This document shows, piece after piece, positions 30,073 to 36,345 of a stretch of DNA of 36,345 nucleotides. The stretch spans positions 1 to 36,345 of IMG/VR virus record IMGVR_UViG_3300007734_000988; one strand, 5' to 3'. The stretch's first letter is position 1. Every line of letters starts with the position of its first letter. A program made the position numbers and the translations under genes. The notes under the pieces are model-generated. The model was not told the DNA's origin. It made no database searches and saw only the letters and a program-made list of their open reading frames with translations. Origin of the DNA: a virus.

Positions 30073-31130
30073 TTCGATTCCTCTCGGGCGGGCCGGCGTA
30101 ATTTTTTCTCTTCGCCGGGGTTGATGGAGCAGAGGTTTTTCACCTCGTCCACCACTTCATCGAAGGTCGGGTCGTCGATTTCCGCGTTGGACAGTTCGTG
30201 AATGGCCTCAATGAGCACGTCTATGTTGTAAAACTTGATCAGGGTGGACAGCAGCCGGGCGCGGACGGTGGACTCGTCGGCCTCGATGCCGTTGTGCTTC
30301 AAAACGACAACCACGTCGGCGGCCTTGGTGCCGTGCTGGTAATCGTCAAAGATGGGCTTGAGGCAGCGGCTGAGAAATTGCAGCGCCTCGGCGTCAACGG
30401 AGTTTTCCACCGTGTCGGTGACGAGCTTCCGATACTCGGTGGGGTATCCATAGTACATGAAGCAGGTTTTGGTTTCATCCATCCAGTGCCGGATGAGTTT
30501 CATCAGTTCCAGCCCGCCCTCGTGAGCCTCGTCGATGATGACGGTGCGCGGAAACTTCCGCAATTCCGTGGCAATGGCTTCGACCATCTGCTCTTCCGTC
30601 CAGGATCGGCTGAGAGTGAGTTGCATCCCGCGAGCCATCACCAGACAGATGGCCTTGCGCTTCTCGCGGCAGGAAGGATTGAGGCGGACGTAGCTGCGGA
30701 GCCGGACCTTGCTCTCGTCGGATCCGGTGATGTAGCGGCAGAAGACGGTCTTGCCAACGCCCTGGGGCGCGAGGGTCATGTGGCACCGCTGCCGGCGGTC
30801 GCCCTGGCCTTCGAGCCGGCGCAGGGCGGTGAGGGATTTTTTGAAGAAGGGCGTGTCGGTGTAAACCTCCTGCACCACCGTGCCGCCCTCGATCTGGCCG
30901 ATAACCTGGCGGAGTTTGGGGACCCACTTCTCGGCCGTGAGCGTCCCCTGCCAGTTGTCATGCCGCAGCCGTTCCCATGAGCTGTCGCTGCCGAGCAGCG
31001 GTTTGTTTTTCGCCGTGCGAAAATGGCTGACGAGTTCGGGGTTGGTGAATCCGCGCGCGGTTTGAAACGCGGTGATTTTTTCAACGTGCTGCTTTAATTC
31101 GGCGGCGAGGTCTTCGGTTTTTTGGTCCAT
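30069..31130 (-). CDS. MuB-like AAA+ ATPase, transposition target activator
   Basis: 353 residues. AAA+ protein with Walker A APQGVGKT (121-128; the usual first Gly is Ala) and Walker B TVIIDEAHEG (196-205). It follows the transposase gene as MuB follows MuA. MuB forms filaments on target DNA and stimulates MuA. An N-terminal helix-turn-helix-like stretch (about 20-70) agrees with this. The same fold occurs in TniB/TnsC-type proteins. Confidence 0.87.
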   Translation of the reverse strand: MDQKTEDLAAELKQHVEKITAFQTARGFTNPELVSHFRTAKNKPLLGSDSSWERLRHDNWQGTLTAEKWVPKLRQVIGQIEGGTVVQEVYTDTPFFKKSLTALRRLEGQGDRRQRCHMTLAPQGVGKTVFCRYITGSDESKVRLRSYVRLNPSCREKRKAICLVMARGMQLTLSRSWTEEQMVEAIATELRKFPRTVIIDEAHEGGLELMKLIRHWMDETKTCFMYYGYPTEYRKLVTDTVENSVDAEALQFLSRCLKPIFDDYQHGTKAADVVVVLKHNGIEADESTVRARLLSTLIKFYNIDVLIEAIHELSNAEIDDPTFDEVVDEVKNLCSINPGEEKKLRRPAREESK

Positions 31131-31169
31131 TGTGTCACCTTTGGAGTTGGGGGGTTGGGGTTGCTGCGG

Positions 31170-33296
31170 TTAAAATCTGTCAGCCCAGGGGTCGCGGCGT
31201 GGGGGGCGCGGTTTCTTGATTTCCGCCGGCGCGGGTTCCGATTTTTCCGTGAGCTGCGGGAGCTGCGGATCGACCAGGACGGTGGTGGGCTGGCCGTGGG
31301 CGTCTTGCGCGTGGTGGACGTGCTGGCCGGCCACGGCGGCACCGATGGCGATGTAGCTCCGCCGGGCGGCGGCGTTGGCTTTTTTGCGGTAGCCGAAATC
31401 CGGGTGGCTGAGATCGACCTGCGGCACGTCCGGCGCGTGCGCGGCCAGGATGATGAACTCGCCGGCGCGGAAGTTGTAGCGGTTGTTGCGGGTGAGTTCC
31501 GCGTTCATCACGAAGCAGCCGCGCTCGGGGAAGCCGGGGTGAAAGGCGACGAGGACGCGATGGCCGTGGTCCAGGTGGAGCTGGTCATCGACTCCGTTGA
31601 CGCGGAAGCGGAAGGTCTGCGGGTAGTGGTTGATGGAGATTTCAACGTGGCCGCCGCGCACGGTGGCCTCGCGTTTGACGGGGCTGAAAACCCAGCGTTC
31701 ATGGGCGAGCACGGCGCGGCCGCGCGTGTTCCGCAGGAGATCCGCCGGGACGACCTTGCCGCGGCCAAAGGCGCGACGGGTCTGGGGGCGCGAGTTGTAG
31801 CGGAGGGCGATGGCTTCCAAGGAGTGCGCGGCCTGCTCGGCGGAGAGGAATCGTTCGTCGATCTGGCCGCTCTGGTGCGCGCGCACGAGGGCCTTGGTGG
31901 CCTTCTCGAATTCGCCGCGGGTGCGCCCGATGTCGAGTGCGGCGTGGGCGCCGAGGGCCTGGACGGTGTTGAAGCTGCCCTCGATGTTGCCCTTGCCTTT
32001 CGATTTGAAGGTGTTCACGACGCGGGCGTAGGTGCAGATGCCGCCCCATTTTTTATCACCCCAGCCGGGGGCGGTGACTTTGATGCCGTGGAAGAATGCG
32101 CCGTCCCAGATCTCGCCCTTCTCCAGTCGATAAATATCCGGCCAGCCCCAGGCCTCGGCGCAGCAGCGGGTTTCCTCGGCCACGTCTTCGATCCGGTAGC
32201 TGTCGGCGTGGCGCGCGATCTGGGTGCAGTGCAGCCAGGCGTTCGAGTAGAGATCGAGGGAGGTGAGGGTCTGGCGGTTGAGCATGGGGCGGCCGGTCTC
32301 GGGATCGAGGCTGGAGCGCGGCATGTTGTCCGACCAGTCATCCATTTCACGGATGCAGTGCGGGCCGACTTGGAACTGGTTGCCGAATTCGTCGCGCCAG
32401 ATGAGCGCGCGGCGGTCCACGATTTCAAACGCCTGGGAATGTTTTTTCCCGCGGAAAGCGGCGCGTTCCTCGCGCGTGGGGTAGCCAACGCGGCGGAGGT
32501 AGGGCGGCCAGACCGGATCACGCTGCTCGCGGGCGGCGGCGTCCAGCTCGGCGCGGATGAATTCGCGCGTGGTCGGCAGGCAGGCGGGCTGGGTGAGGAA
32601 ATCTTCCATGGCCATCAGGAAGCGGAGCTGGCCTTCGGAGCTGCGCGCCAGCACGCAGCCGCGCAGGACGAGGGCTTCGTTTTCCGTGAGCATGAATTTC
32701 GGGCGGCGGCCGGTGAGGTGTTTGCGGTCGAGGAGGCCGAGCGGGCCGTGGGCGGCGAAGGCTTTCTGCAGCTTGCAAAATGTGGACTTGGTCATGCCCA
32801 GGGCGGAGGCGATGCGGCAGTCGTCCATGAGTTCACCGGCGAGCTGGGCGGCGTGGCGAATTTCGGCGGCGCGCTCGAGGAGGCGGAGTTTGGCGTGGGC
32901 CTCGGCGGTGGAGCGGGCGGCGGCGGCGGGATCGGGGGAGAGGAGGTGCGCGGGGATGGAGGGGGGGAGTTGAAAGTGGGAAAGGGGGCGGGGGGGAAAG
33001 GGGGAAAGATCGCGCGCGGGTGTTTCTATGGGGGGAGAGAACCCTGTCACCGGCGTCTCGCCGGGCACCATGCCCTGCGCGCGATCAAATTTTTCCCCGG
33101 CCCGCGGGTTGGTGTATTCGGTATCGGGCCGGGGCGAATCAGCCAACTGGCCCGCCGCGCGAGGCACGGGGAAAATAAAGGAGGCGGCGGAGCCGTGGGA
33201 TGGCTCCGCCGCGCGTGGAATTCCCGAAGCAACTGGCTTCATCGCGGCCGTGGCGCGGTTGGCCCCGGCCAGTTGTGGTGGGAGAATCGTTTGCAT
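31170..33296 (-). CDS. MuA-like DDE transposase
   Basis: 708 residues with the start at 33296, three bases past the previous stop. The first about 120 residues are Pro/Ala-rich and contain a hairpin repeat, so the true start may lie further in. A helix-turn-helix (DDCRIASALGMTKSTFCKLQ, about 158-177) is followed by the catalytic core: Asp319/320 in REMDDWSDNM, SLDLYSNAWLH (347-357), then GWPDIYRLEKGEIWDGAF (384-401), and KGNIEGSFNTVQ (435-446) with Glu439. The second catalytic position, normally Asp in a DNG motif, seems to be Glu392 in LEKGEIW. A beta-barrel-like Mu C-terminal part and a Pro/Lys-rich end follow, where MuB contact occurs in MuA. Confidence 0.88.
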   Translation of the reverse strand: MQTILPPQLAGANRATAAMKPVASGIPRAAEPSHGSAASFIFPVPRAAGQLADSPRPDTEYTNPRAGEKFDRAQGMVPGETPVTGFSPPIETPARDLSPFPPRPLSHFQLPPSIPAHLLSPDPAAAARSTAEAHAKLRLLERAAEIRHAAQLAGELMDDCRIASALGMTKSTFCKLQKAFAAHGPLGLLDRKHLTGRRPKFMLTENEALVLRGCVLARSSEGQLRFLMAMEDFLTQPACLPTTREFIRAELDAAAREQRDPVWPPYLRRVGYPTREERAAFRGKKHSQAFEIVDRRALIWRDEFGNQFQVGPHCIREMDDWSDNMPRSSLDPETGRPMLNRQTLTSLDLYSNAWLHCTQIARHADSYRIEDVAEETRCCAEAWGWPDIYRLEKGEIWDGAFFHGIKVTAPGWGDKKWGGICTYARVVNTFKSKGKGNIEGSFNTVQALGAHAALDIGRTRGEFEKATKALVRAHQSGQIDERFLSAEQAAHSLEAIALRYNSRPQTRRAFGRGKVVPADLLRNTRGRAVLAHERWVFSPVKREATVRGGHVEISINHYPQTFRFRVNGVDDQLHLDHGHRVLVAFHPGFPERGCFVMNAELTRNNRYNFRAGEFIILAAHAPDVPQVDLSHPDFGYRKKANAAARRSYIAIGAAVAGQHVHHAQDAHGQPTTVLVDPQLPQLTEKSEPAPAEIKKPRPPRRDPWADRF
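33185..33211. repeat. CGGCGGAGCC hairpin in transposase N-terminus
   Basis: CGGCGGAGCC (33185-33194) and GGCTCCGCCG (33202-33211) form a perfect 10-bp stem around GTGGGAT, in frame within the disordered N-terminal part of the transposase. Confidence 0.75.
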
Positions 33297-33297
33297 T

Positions 33298-33567
33298 TTA
33301 ATTGAGCGAGAAGGCCGGGCCGAACTGGCGACCGGAAAACTTGAAGGAGTTGACCGCGGCGGTCTTGGCGGCGGCGGCGTCATGGATGGGCCGGCCCATC
33401 CAGTGGCAGTGGACGGTGATGTGCTCAAGGGTGATGCCGTGGGTGGTCTCTGCCGTGCGGCGCTGCAGAGGCGCGATGAAACCGACCTCGCGCGTGAGCA
33501 GCAAATCGGGCTCGGGGCCGATGACGGCCTGGCTGTTCATGAGCAGCAATTCGGTGGGAGAGTTCAT
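33298..33567 (-). CDS. Unknown early protein, 89 residues
   Basis: Small soluble protein (ELLLMNSQAVIGPEPDLLLT, GITLEHITVHCHWMGRPIHD). No family was recognised. It overlaps the upstream gene by four bases and ends one base before the transposase start. Confidence 0.52.
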   Translation of the reverse strand: MNSPTELLLMNSQAVIGPEPDLLLTREVGFIAPLQRRTAETTHGITLEHITVHCHWMGRPIHDAAAAKTAAVNSFKFSGRQFGPAFSLN

Positions 33568-33851
33568 GTGGGGGTGGTTTCGGCGGCGGTGCAGAAGGGC
33601 TGGGGCAAAATGGGAATTGGACCGAGGACCTGCGCCGGCAGGATCAGCGCGAGCAGGTGGGTGGTCTGGCGGTGTTCCTCAAAGATTTCCGTGAGCTGCC
33701 GGACCGCGTCAAGGCTGAGATGGTCGGTGTCGAGCAGCCGGGTGACCACGTCGAGGATTTGGTCGCGGGACCGGCGCTGGCCGGCGAGGGTGATGGCGTG
33801 ATGGGCTCGGGTCATGGCCGCCTCCAGGCGTTGAGTTTCTTCGTGGGTCAT
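33564..33851 (-). CDS. Unknown early helical protein, 95 residues
   Basis: Helical and charged (TQRLEAAMTRAHHAITLAGQ, DAVRQLTEIFEEHRQTTHLL), no membrane span. Coupled to the next gene by a four-base overlap. Function unknown. Confidence 0.55.
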   Translation of the reverse strand: MTHEETQRLEAAMTRAHHAITLAGQRRSRDQILDVVTRLLDTDHLSLDAVRQLTEIFEEHRQTTHLLALILPAQVLGPIPILPQPFCTAAETTPT

Positions 33852-33854
33852 GGT

Positions 33855-33995
33855 TCAGGATTTACGGTTGAGGGTTTTGGTTTTGCGCGCGGCGGGCCGG
33901 GTGAGACGGGCGCCGGTGAGGACGCCGGCCCAGAAGAGCAGCGCGCCGGCGAAGAACGGAGCGAACTTCCAGAAAATGGCGAGGGGGGTGGACAT
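33855..33995 (-). CDS. Small membrane protein, 46 residues
   Basis: MSTPLAIFWKFAPFFAGALL then FWAGVLTGARLTRP and a basic tail. One transmembrane span at about residues 6-28. It starts four bases after the stop of the two-span membrane protein. Its 3' end contains heptamer-type sequence (KTKTLNRKS). Confidence 0.6.
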   Translation of the reverse strand: MSTPLAIFWKFAPFFAGALLFWAGVLTGARLTRPAARKTKTLNRKS

Positions 33996-33999
33996 GGAT

Positions 34000-34263
34000 T
34001 TACGCTTTCCCGCTTTCCCGCTTTCCGATCGCGCGGTTTTGGAAGGCGGCTTCGATCACGCCGTCCGTGCGCGGGGGCAGCGCGGGATGGCGGCGGGAGT
34101 GCCGCGCGGCGGCGGCGCACCAGCCGCAGAACCATGCGCCGGCGAGCAGCGGGAGGATGAGCGCGTAGAACATCAACGCCTCGCCAGTCGTCTCGGCGAG
34201 CTGGCTGACGAAGACCGCGAGCCAGGCGAAGAGGAACAGGAGGAAGAGGGTGAGGATTTTCAT
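34000..34263 (-). CDS. Two-span membrane protein, 87 residues
   Basis: Two hydrophobic spans, LTLFLLFLFAWLAVFVS (about 4-20) and ALMFYALILPLLAGAWFCGW (about 29-48), with a basic cytoplasmic tail. The end (IGKRESGKA) comes from three CGCTTTCC octamer units at 34003-34026. No family was recognised. Adjacent small membrane genes suggest a pair, maybe for superinfection exclusion. Confidence 0.62.
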   Translation of the reverse strand: MKILTLFLLFLFAWLAVFVSQLAETTGEALMFYALILPLLAGAWFCGWCAAAARHSRRHPALPPRTDGVIEAAFQNRAIGKRESGKA

Positions 34264-34270
34264 GGCGGGT

Positions 34271-35113
34271 TTAGGCGGCGGCGGCTTCACGGCGGGCGGC
34301 ACGGGCGGCTTTGAGTTCTTCACCCAGCACCGCGTGCAGGGTCTCGATCTGGCCAAACTGGTCGTTGTCAGCCCTGGCGAGCCGGTTGGAGAGGGAGAGG
34401 CGAAGCTCCTTGGACTCCAGCCCGTGCTTGAAAACCTTGCCGAAAAATCCGTCGAAGAGTTCAAACTGGTTGACCTCGGGCCGGGTGCTGCCGGTCTTCT
34501 TGAAGCCGTCATGGCCGGCGATGATGGCGCCGAGGCCGGGCGTGTCCTTGTCGGCCGCCCTCAGCAGGACTGGCTCGATGGCGGCCTTGTATTTGGGATC
34601 CTTGGCAAAGAGGGCGTAAACCTCGCGGGCCTGGTGAAACATCGTGCGGGACATGCCGAGGCGGTGGGCGAATTCTTCGACGGTCAGATCACCGGTGTTC
34701 ACTGAGTGAACACCGGTGGGAAACCGGCCTTTTTGGCGGTTTTTCTCCTGGTGAATGCGGGTCTTGGCGATCATTTCCTTGACGATCGGCCAGAGCAAAT
34801 ACGCCTGCTGGCCCTTGGTGTAGTGTAGGTGGAGGCACATCTCGGAGATGACGAGCGCGGCCTCGTCCGGCGGGACCTCGAAAACCGGCAGCGCGAGGAT
34901 GGAGCATTGCCGCGCGGCGAACATCATCCGGGCCGCATCCGGCGTGCAGACCTGGTGACCGACGACGGGCAGCGGGGTGAGCGGCGCGCCGGTCGCCAGC
35001 AGGTGATCGCAAAGGGTGTCAAAGTGCGCGCCGGTCTTGTAGGACTCGGGCGCGCCGGGGAGTTCGAGCAGGAGGGGGTGGAGTTTGAGTTGTCCGGGGT
35101 CGATGGTGTTCAT
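34271..35113 (-). CDS. ParB-like protein (ParB/Srx nuclease-like fold plus helix-turn-helix)
   Basis: 280 residues. The N-terminal part (LKLHPLLLELPGAPESY, LATGAPLTPLPVV, ARMMFAARQCSILALPVFEV) follows the ParB/Sulfiredoxin-like fold. Residues about 148-170 (LTVEEFAHRLGMSRTMFHQA) are the helix-turn-helix. It is the second gene of the early operon. Phage homologues can act as regulators, plasmid-like partitioning proteins or CTP-dependent clamps; no ParA partner is present. A 29-bp perfect palindrome lies within the gene between the two domains. ATG at 35113 is preferred; upstream in-frame sequence overlaps the RHH gene. Confidence 0.76.
   Translation of the reverse strand: MNTIDPGQLKLHPLLLELPGAPESYKTGAHFDTLCDHLLATGAPLTPLPVVGHQVCTPDAARMMFAARQCSILALPVFEVPPDEAALVISEMCLHLHYTKGQQAYLLWPIVKEMIAKTRIHQEKNRQKGRFPTGVHSVNTGDLTVEEFAHRLGMSRTMFHQAREVYALFAKDPKYKAAIEPVLLRAADKDTPGLGAIIAGHDGFKKTGSTRPEVNQFELFDGFFGKVFKHGLESKELRLSLSNRLARADNDQFGQIETLHAVLGEELKAARAARREAAAA
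34690..34718. repeat. 29-bp perfect palindrome within the ParB-like gene
   Basis: CACCGGTGTTCACT (34690-34703), G, AGTGAACACCGGTG (34705-34718). It is read as PTGVHSVNTG in the linker between the domains. It may be a protein-binding site such as a parS-like centre, or an inserted palindromic repeat. Confidence 0.85.
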
Positions 35114-35139
35114 TTTTTGGGGGTTGAGTTTGGAGGGTG

Positions 35140-35334
35140 TCACGCGGCTTGTTTTTCCGTCATTTGGAAGGGGAAGCCTTCGCGGGCAAGTTTTTCGCGG
35201 AGGGCCGCGCGAATGTATTTCGCCCGGTCGGTGTCGTTGCGCTCGACGGCCGCGTCCACCACGGGGATGAAGTCGGTCGGCATGAGCAAGGTAATGAGCC
35301 TCGTTTCTGGTTTCGTTGCAGCGTCGTTTTTCAT
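35140..35334 (-). CDS. Ribbon-helix-helix regulator heading the early operon
   Basis: 64 residues from ATG 35334 (GTG at 35343 would add three). TRLITLLMPTDFIPVVDAAV, then DTDRAKYIRAALREKLAREG is a CopG/Arc-type fold: a beta strand for DNA contact and two helices. A perfect palindrome lies 10 bases upstream, and a second RHH gene runs the other way. It is the first gene of the leftward operon, so it may repress its own promoter. Confidence 0.78.
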   Translation of the reverse strand: MKNDAATKPETRLITLLMPTDFIPVVDAAVERNDTDRAKYIRAALREKLAREGFPFQMTEKQAA

Positions 35335-35344
35335 GTCGCGCACA

Positions 35345-35361
35345 GATATACTCAGTATATC
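35345..35361. promoter_or_regulatory. 17-bp palindromic operator between divergent RHH genes
   Basis: GATATACT-C-AGTATATC is a perfect inverted repeat. The GATATA half (35345-35350) coincides with a possible minus-strand -10 (TATATC), 18 bases from a -35-like TTGTCA (plus 35369-35374). RHH dimers usually bind such short AT-rich palindromes. Confidence 0.75.
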
Positions 35362-35382
35362 GGGAATATGACAAGAATTATT

Positions 35383-35410
35383 TTGATTTTTTTTTGGATC
35401 GGACTAAAAC
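35383..35410 (+). promoter_or_regulatory. Candidate rightward promoter
   Basis: TTGATT (35383-35388) and TAAAAC (35405-35410) are 16 bases apart in an AT-rich stretch, and the ATG follows at 35420. The transcript would then have a leader of only a few bases. No Shine-Dalgarno sequence is present. Prediction only. Confidence 0.4.
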
Positions 35411-35419
35411 TCAATATTG

Positions 35420-35698
35420 ATGGGCAAAGTTTACACAGCGCAGACCAAGGTTTTGTTGCAGTTGAACGGGGATTTTCTGTGCCACATCGACAAAAATCTT
35501 CGGGGCATCGGCTACAGTGACCGGTCGAGTTTTATTCGTGATGCGATTGCGGAAAAACTGCGCGCCGAGGGCGTGGCGACGGAGGCGGAATTGTCCCTGG
35601 TGCCGAGCCGCGCAGGCAAGGGAGGAAGGCCTACGCACACAAAATATCCCGCGCACCGTCCCGGCGGCGCGGAGTTGAACGAAAAGAAGAAAGGTTGA
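35420..35698 (+). CDS. Ribbon-helix-helix regulator, rightward (candidate repressor)
   Basis: 92 residues from ATG 35420. KVLLQLNGDFLCHIDKNL and then YSDRSSFIRDAIAEKLRAEG fit the RHH fold (strand, helix, SSFIRDAI turn, helix). The C-terminal half is basic and disordered. It is divergent from the leftward RHH gene and shares the operator region, so the pair is a good candidate for the lysogeny switch in place of the usual Mu c repressor. Stop is three bases before the lipoprotein. Confidence 0.77.
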   Translation: MGKVYTAQTKVLLQLNGDFLCHIDKNLRGIGYSDRSSFIRDAIAEKLRAEGVATEAELSLVPSRAGKGGRPTHTKYPAHRPGGAELNEKKKG

Positions 35699-35701
35699 TC
35701 C

Positions 35702-36040
35702 ATGAAAATTCTGATGATGATCGCGGCGGTGGCGGTGGTGCTGGTGGCGGCGGGCGGTTGCCAGGAAAAACCGGCGGCGGTGGTGGCTCCTGCGCCCGAG
35801 GTTTTGCGGTGGGAATACGTGCAGGTACAGCGGCAATATCTGGGGCTGAGAAAACCTGGCGAACAGGCCACCGTCCGGCGGGTGACGATCAACGGAAAAG
35901 CGGTGTCCTCGGCGCTCGATTTTTTGAACCGGATGGGCGCGCTCGGATGGGAGATGGTGCCGAGCCTGGAGCCGGACGATTTGCTGCTGCGGCGGCGCGT
36001 CGGCAGCGGCCCGCAAACGGTGCTGGGCGACCGGCTTTAA
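35702..36040 (+). CDS. Lipoprotein with DUF4177-like domain
   Basis: 112 residues. A lipoprotein signal peptide (MKILMMIAAVAVVLVAAGGC; Cys at 20) is followed by a short Ala/Pro linker and a domain with WEYVQVQ and LDFLNRMGALGWEMVPS, matching DUF4177 (LN-xxG-xxGWExV). It lies three bases after the rightward RHH gene, so it is probably made by the lysogen with the repressor. A surface exclusion or fitness role would fit; it is not shown. Confidence 0.72.
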   Translation: MKILMMIAAVAVVLVAAGGCQEKPAAVVAPAPEVLRWEYVQVQRQYLGLRKPGEQATVRRVTINGKAVSSALDFLNRMGALGWEMVPSLEPDDLLLRRRVGSGPQTVLGDRL

Positions 36041-36345
36041 TTCGGGGGGGGGGGCCGCCTTGAAAAGCTAACCCGTAGCCGTCCGCCGGCGGCACCGGCG
36101 CGGCGCATCCGCCGGGCTGCCGCGAGGCCGGCGCTGGCGTCCGGCAGCGGTCTCTAAAAAGGAGTGAGCCGTCCAGTTTCCGCCGTTTCTCCGCCGCCGG
36201 TTTCCGGCTTGTTTCGCGGCCTCGCTGCAAAAGCCCGCCACCGCCACGCAAGTCCTTGGTTTTCGGCATCATCCGGCCTCTTACGGTCTGTTTCTCCCGT
36301 TGTGCACGCTGGCCTTGGACTTTGAACCTCGAACTCCCCTCACCG
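36041..36345. other. Right-hand flank without a recognisable gene
   Basis: 305 bases containing a G12 run near 36043, GC-rich CCGCCGGC stretches and an AACCTCGAACTCCC heptamer-like piece near the end. I see no gene, tRNA or clear phage end. Host DNA or the phage terminus could be here. Confidence 0.4.

Noticed and set aside
34690-34718. Canonical parS site
   Set aside because: The palindrome does not match the parS consensus and no ParA gene is present. It is reported only as a candidate site for this protein.
36041-36345. tRNA gene or phage attachment site
   Set aside because: No cloverleaf, CCA-type end or repeat matching the left side was seen. Transposable phages do not need an att site.

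Overview
The window is dominated by one transposable (Mu-like) prophage, read almost entirely on the minus strand, in a GC-rich genome. The host looks like a member of the Verrucomicrobia or a related PVC lineage. The grounds are the high GC content, weak or absent Shine-Dalgarno sequences, Sec-signal proteins rich in Thr and Asn, and a heavy load of short palindromic and heptamer repeats of the kind I associate with that group. This placement is inference.

Layout, in the direction of transcription (right to left). A control region lies at about 35.33-35.42 kb: two divergent ribbon-helix-helix (RHH) regulators face each other across a perfect 17-bp palindrome. The rightward regulator is followed by a small lipoprotein gene. 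The leftward regulator heads the early/transposition operon: ParB-like protein (34271-35113), small membrane proteins, two unknowns, MuA-like DDE transposase (31170-33296), MuB-like AAA+ ATPase (30069-31130), a DnaA-domain-IV-like protein, Gam, a truncated DNA methyltransferase, a DUF3820-like protein, several small unknowns and a helix-turn-helix regulator ending at 26042. A control region with a terminator (25731-26041) separates this from the late operon.

The late operon runs from 25730 down to 2379: holin, a large secreted LamG/propeller-like protein, a membrane coiled-coil protein, small and large terminase, a portal fused to a MuF domain, S78 prohead protease, HK97-type capsid, an exported protein in the decoration-protein slot, head-tail connector and neck proteins, tail tube, tail assembly genes, a signal-peptide-bearing fibre with YadA-like repeats, tape measure, hub and tail-tip proteins. 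No sheath is seen, so the virion is probably a siphovirus. Mu-type transposition genes are therefore combined with an HK97-type head.

From 1 to about 2263 there is an IS21-family element: istB is intact, istA has lost its N-terminus. It abuts the late end of the prophage. The last 300 bases on the right hold no recognisable gene.

The most unusual layer is repeat DNA. At least four families (a CCCTCACCCCGG hairpin element, MITE-like clusters of hairpins, GCCGGTTT palindromes and degenerate heptamer arrays) sit at gene junctions and also lie in frame inside genes. They supply residues to the portal-MuF linker, the fibre signal peptide, the DnaA-like protein, the secreted propeller-like protein and others.
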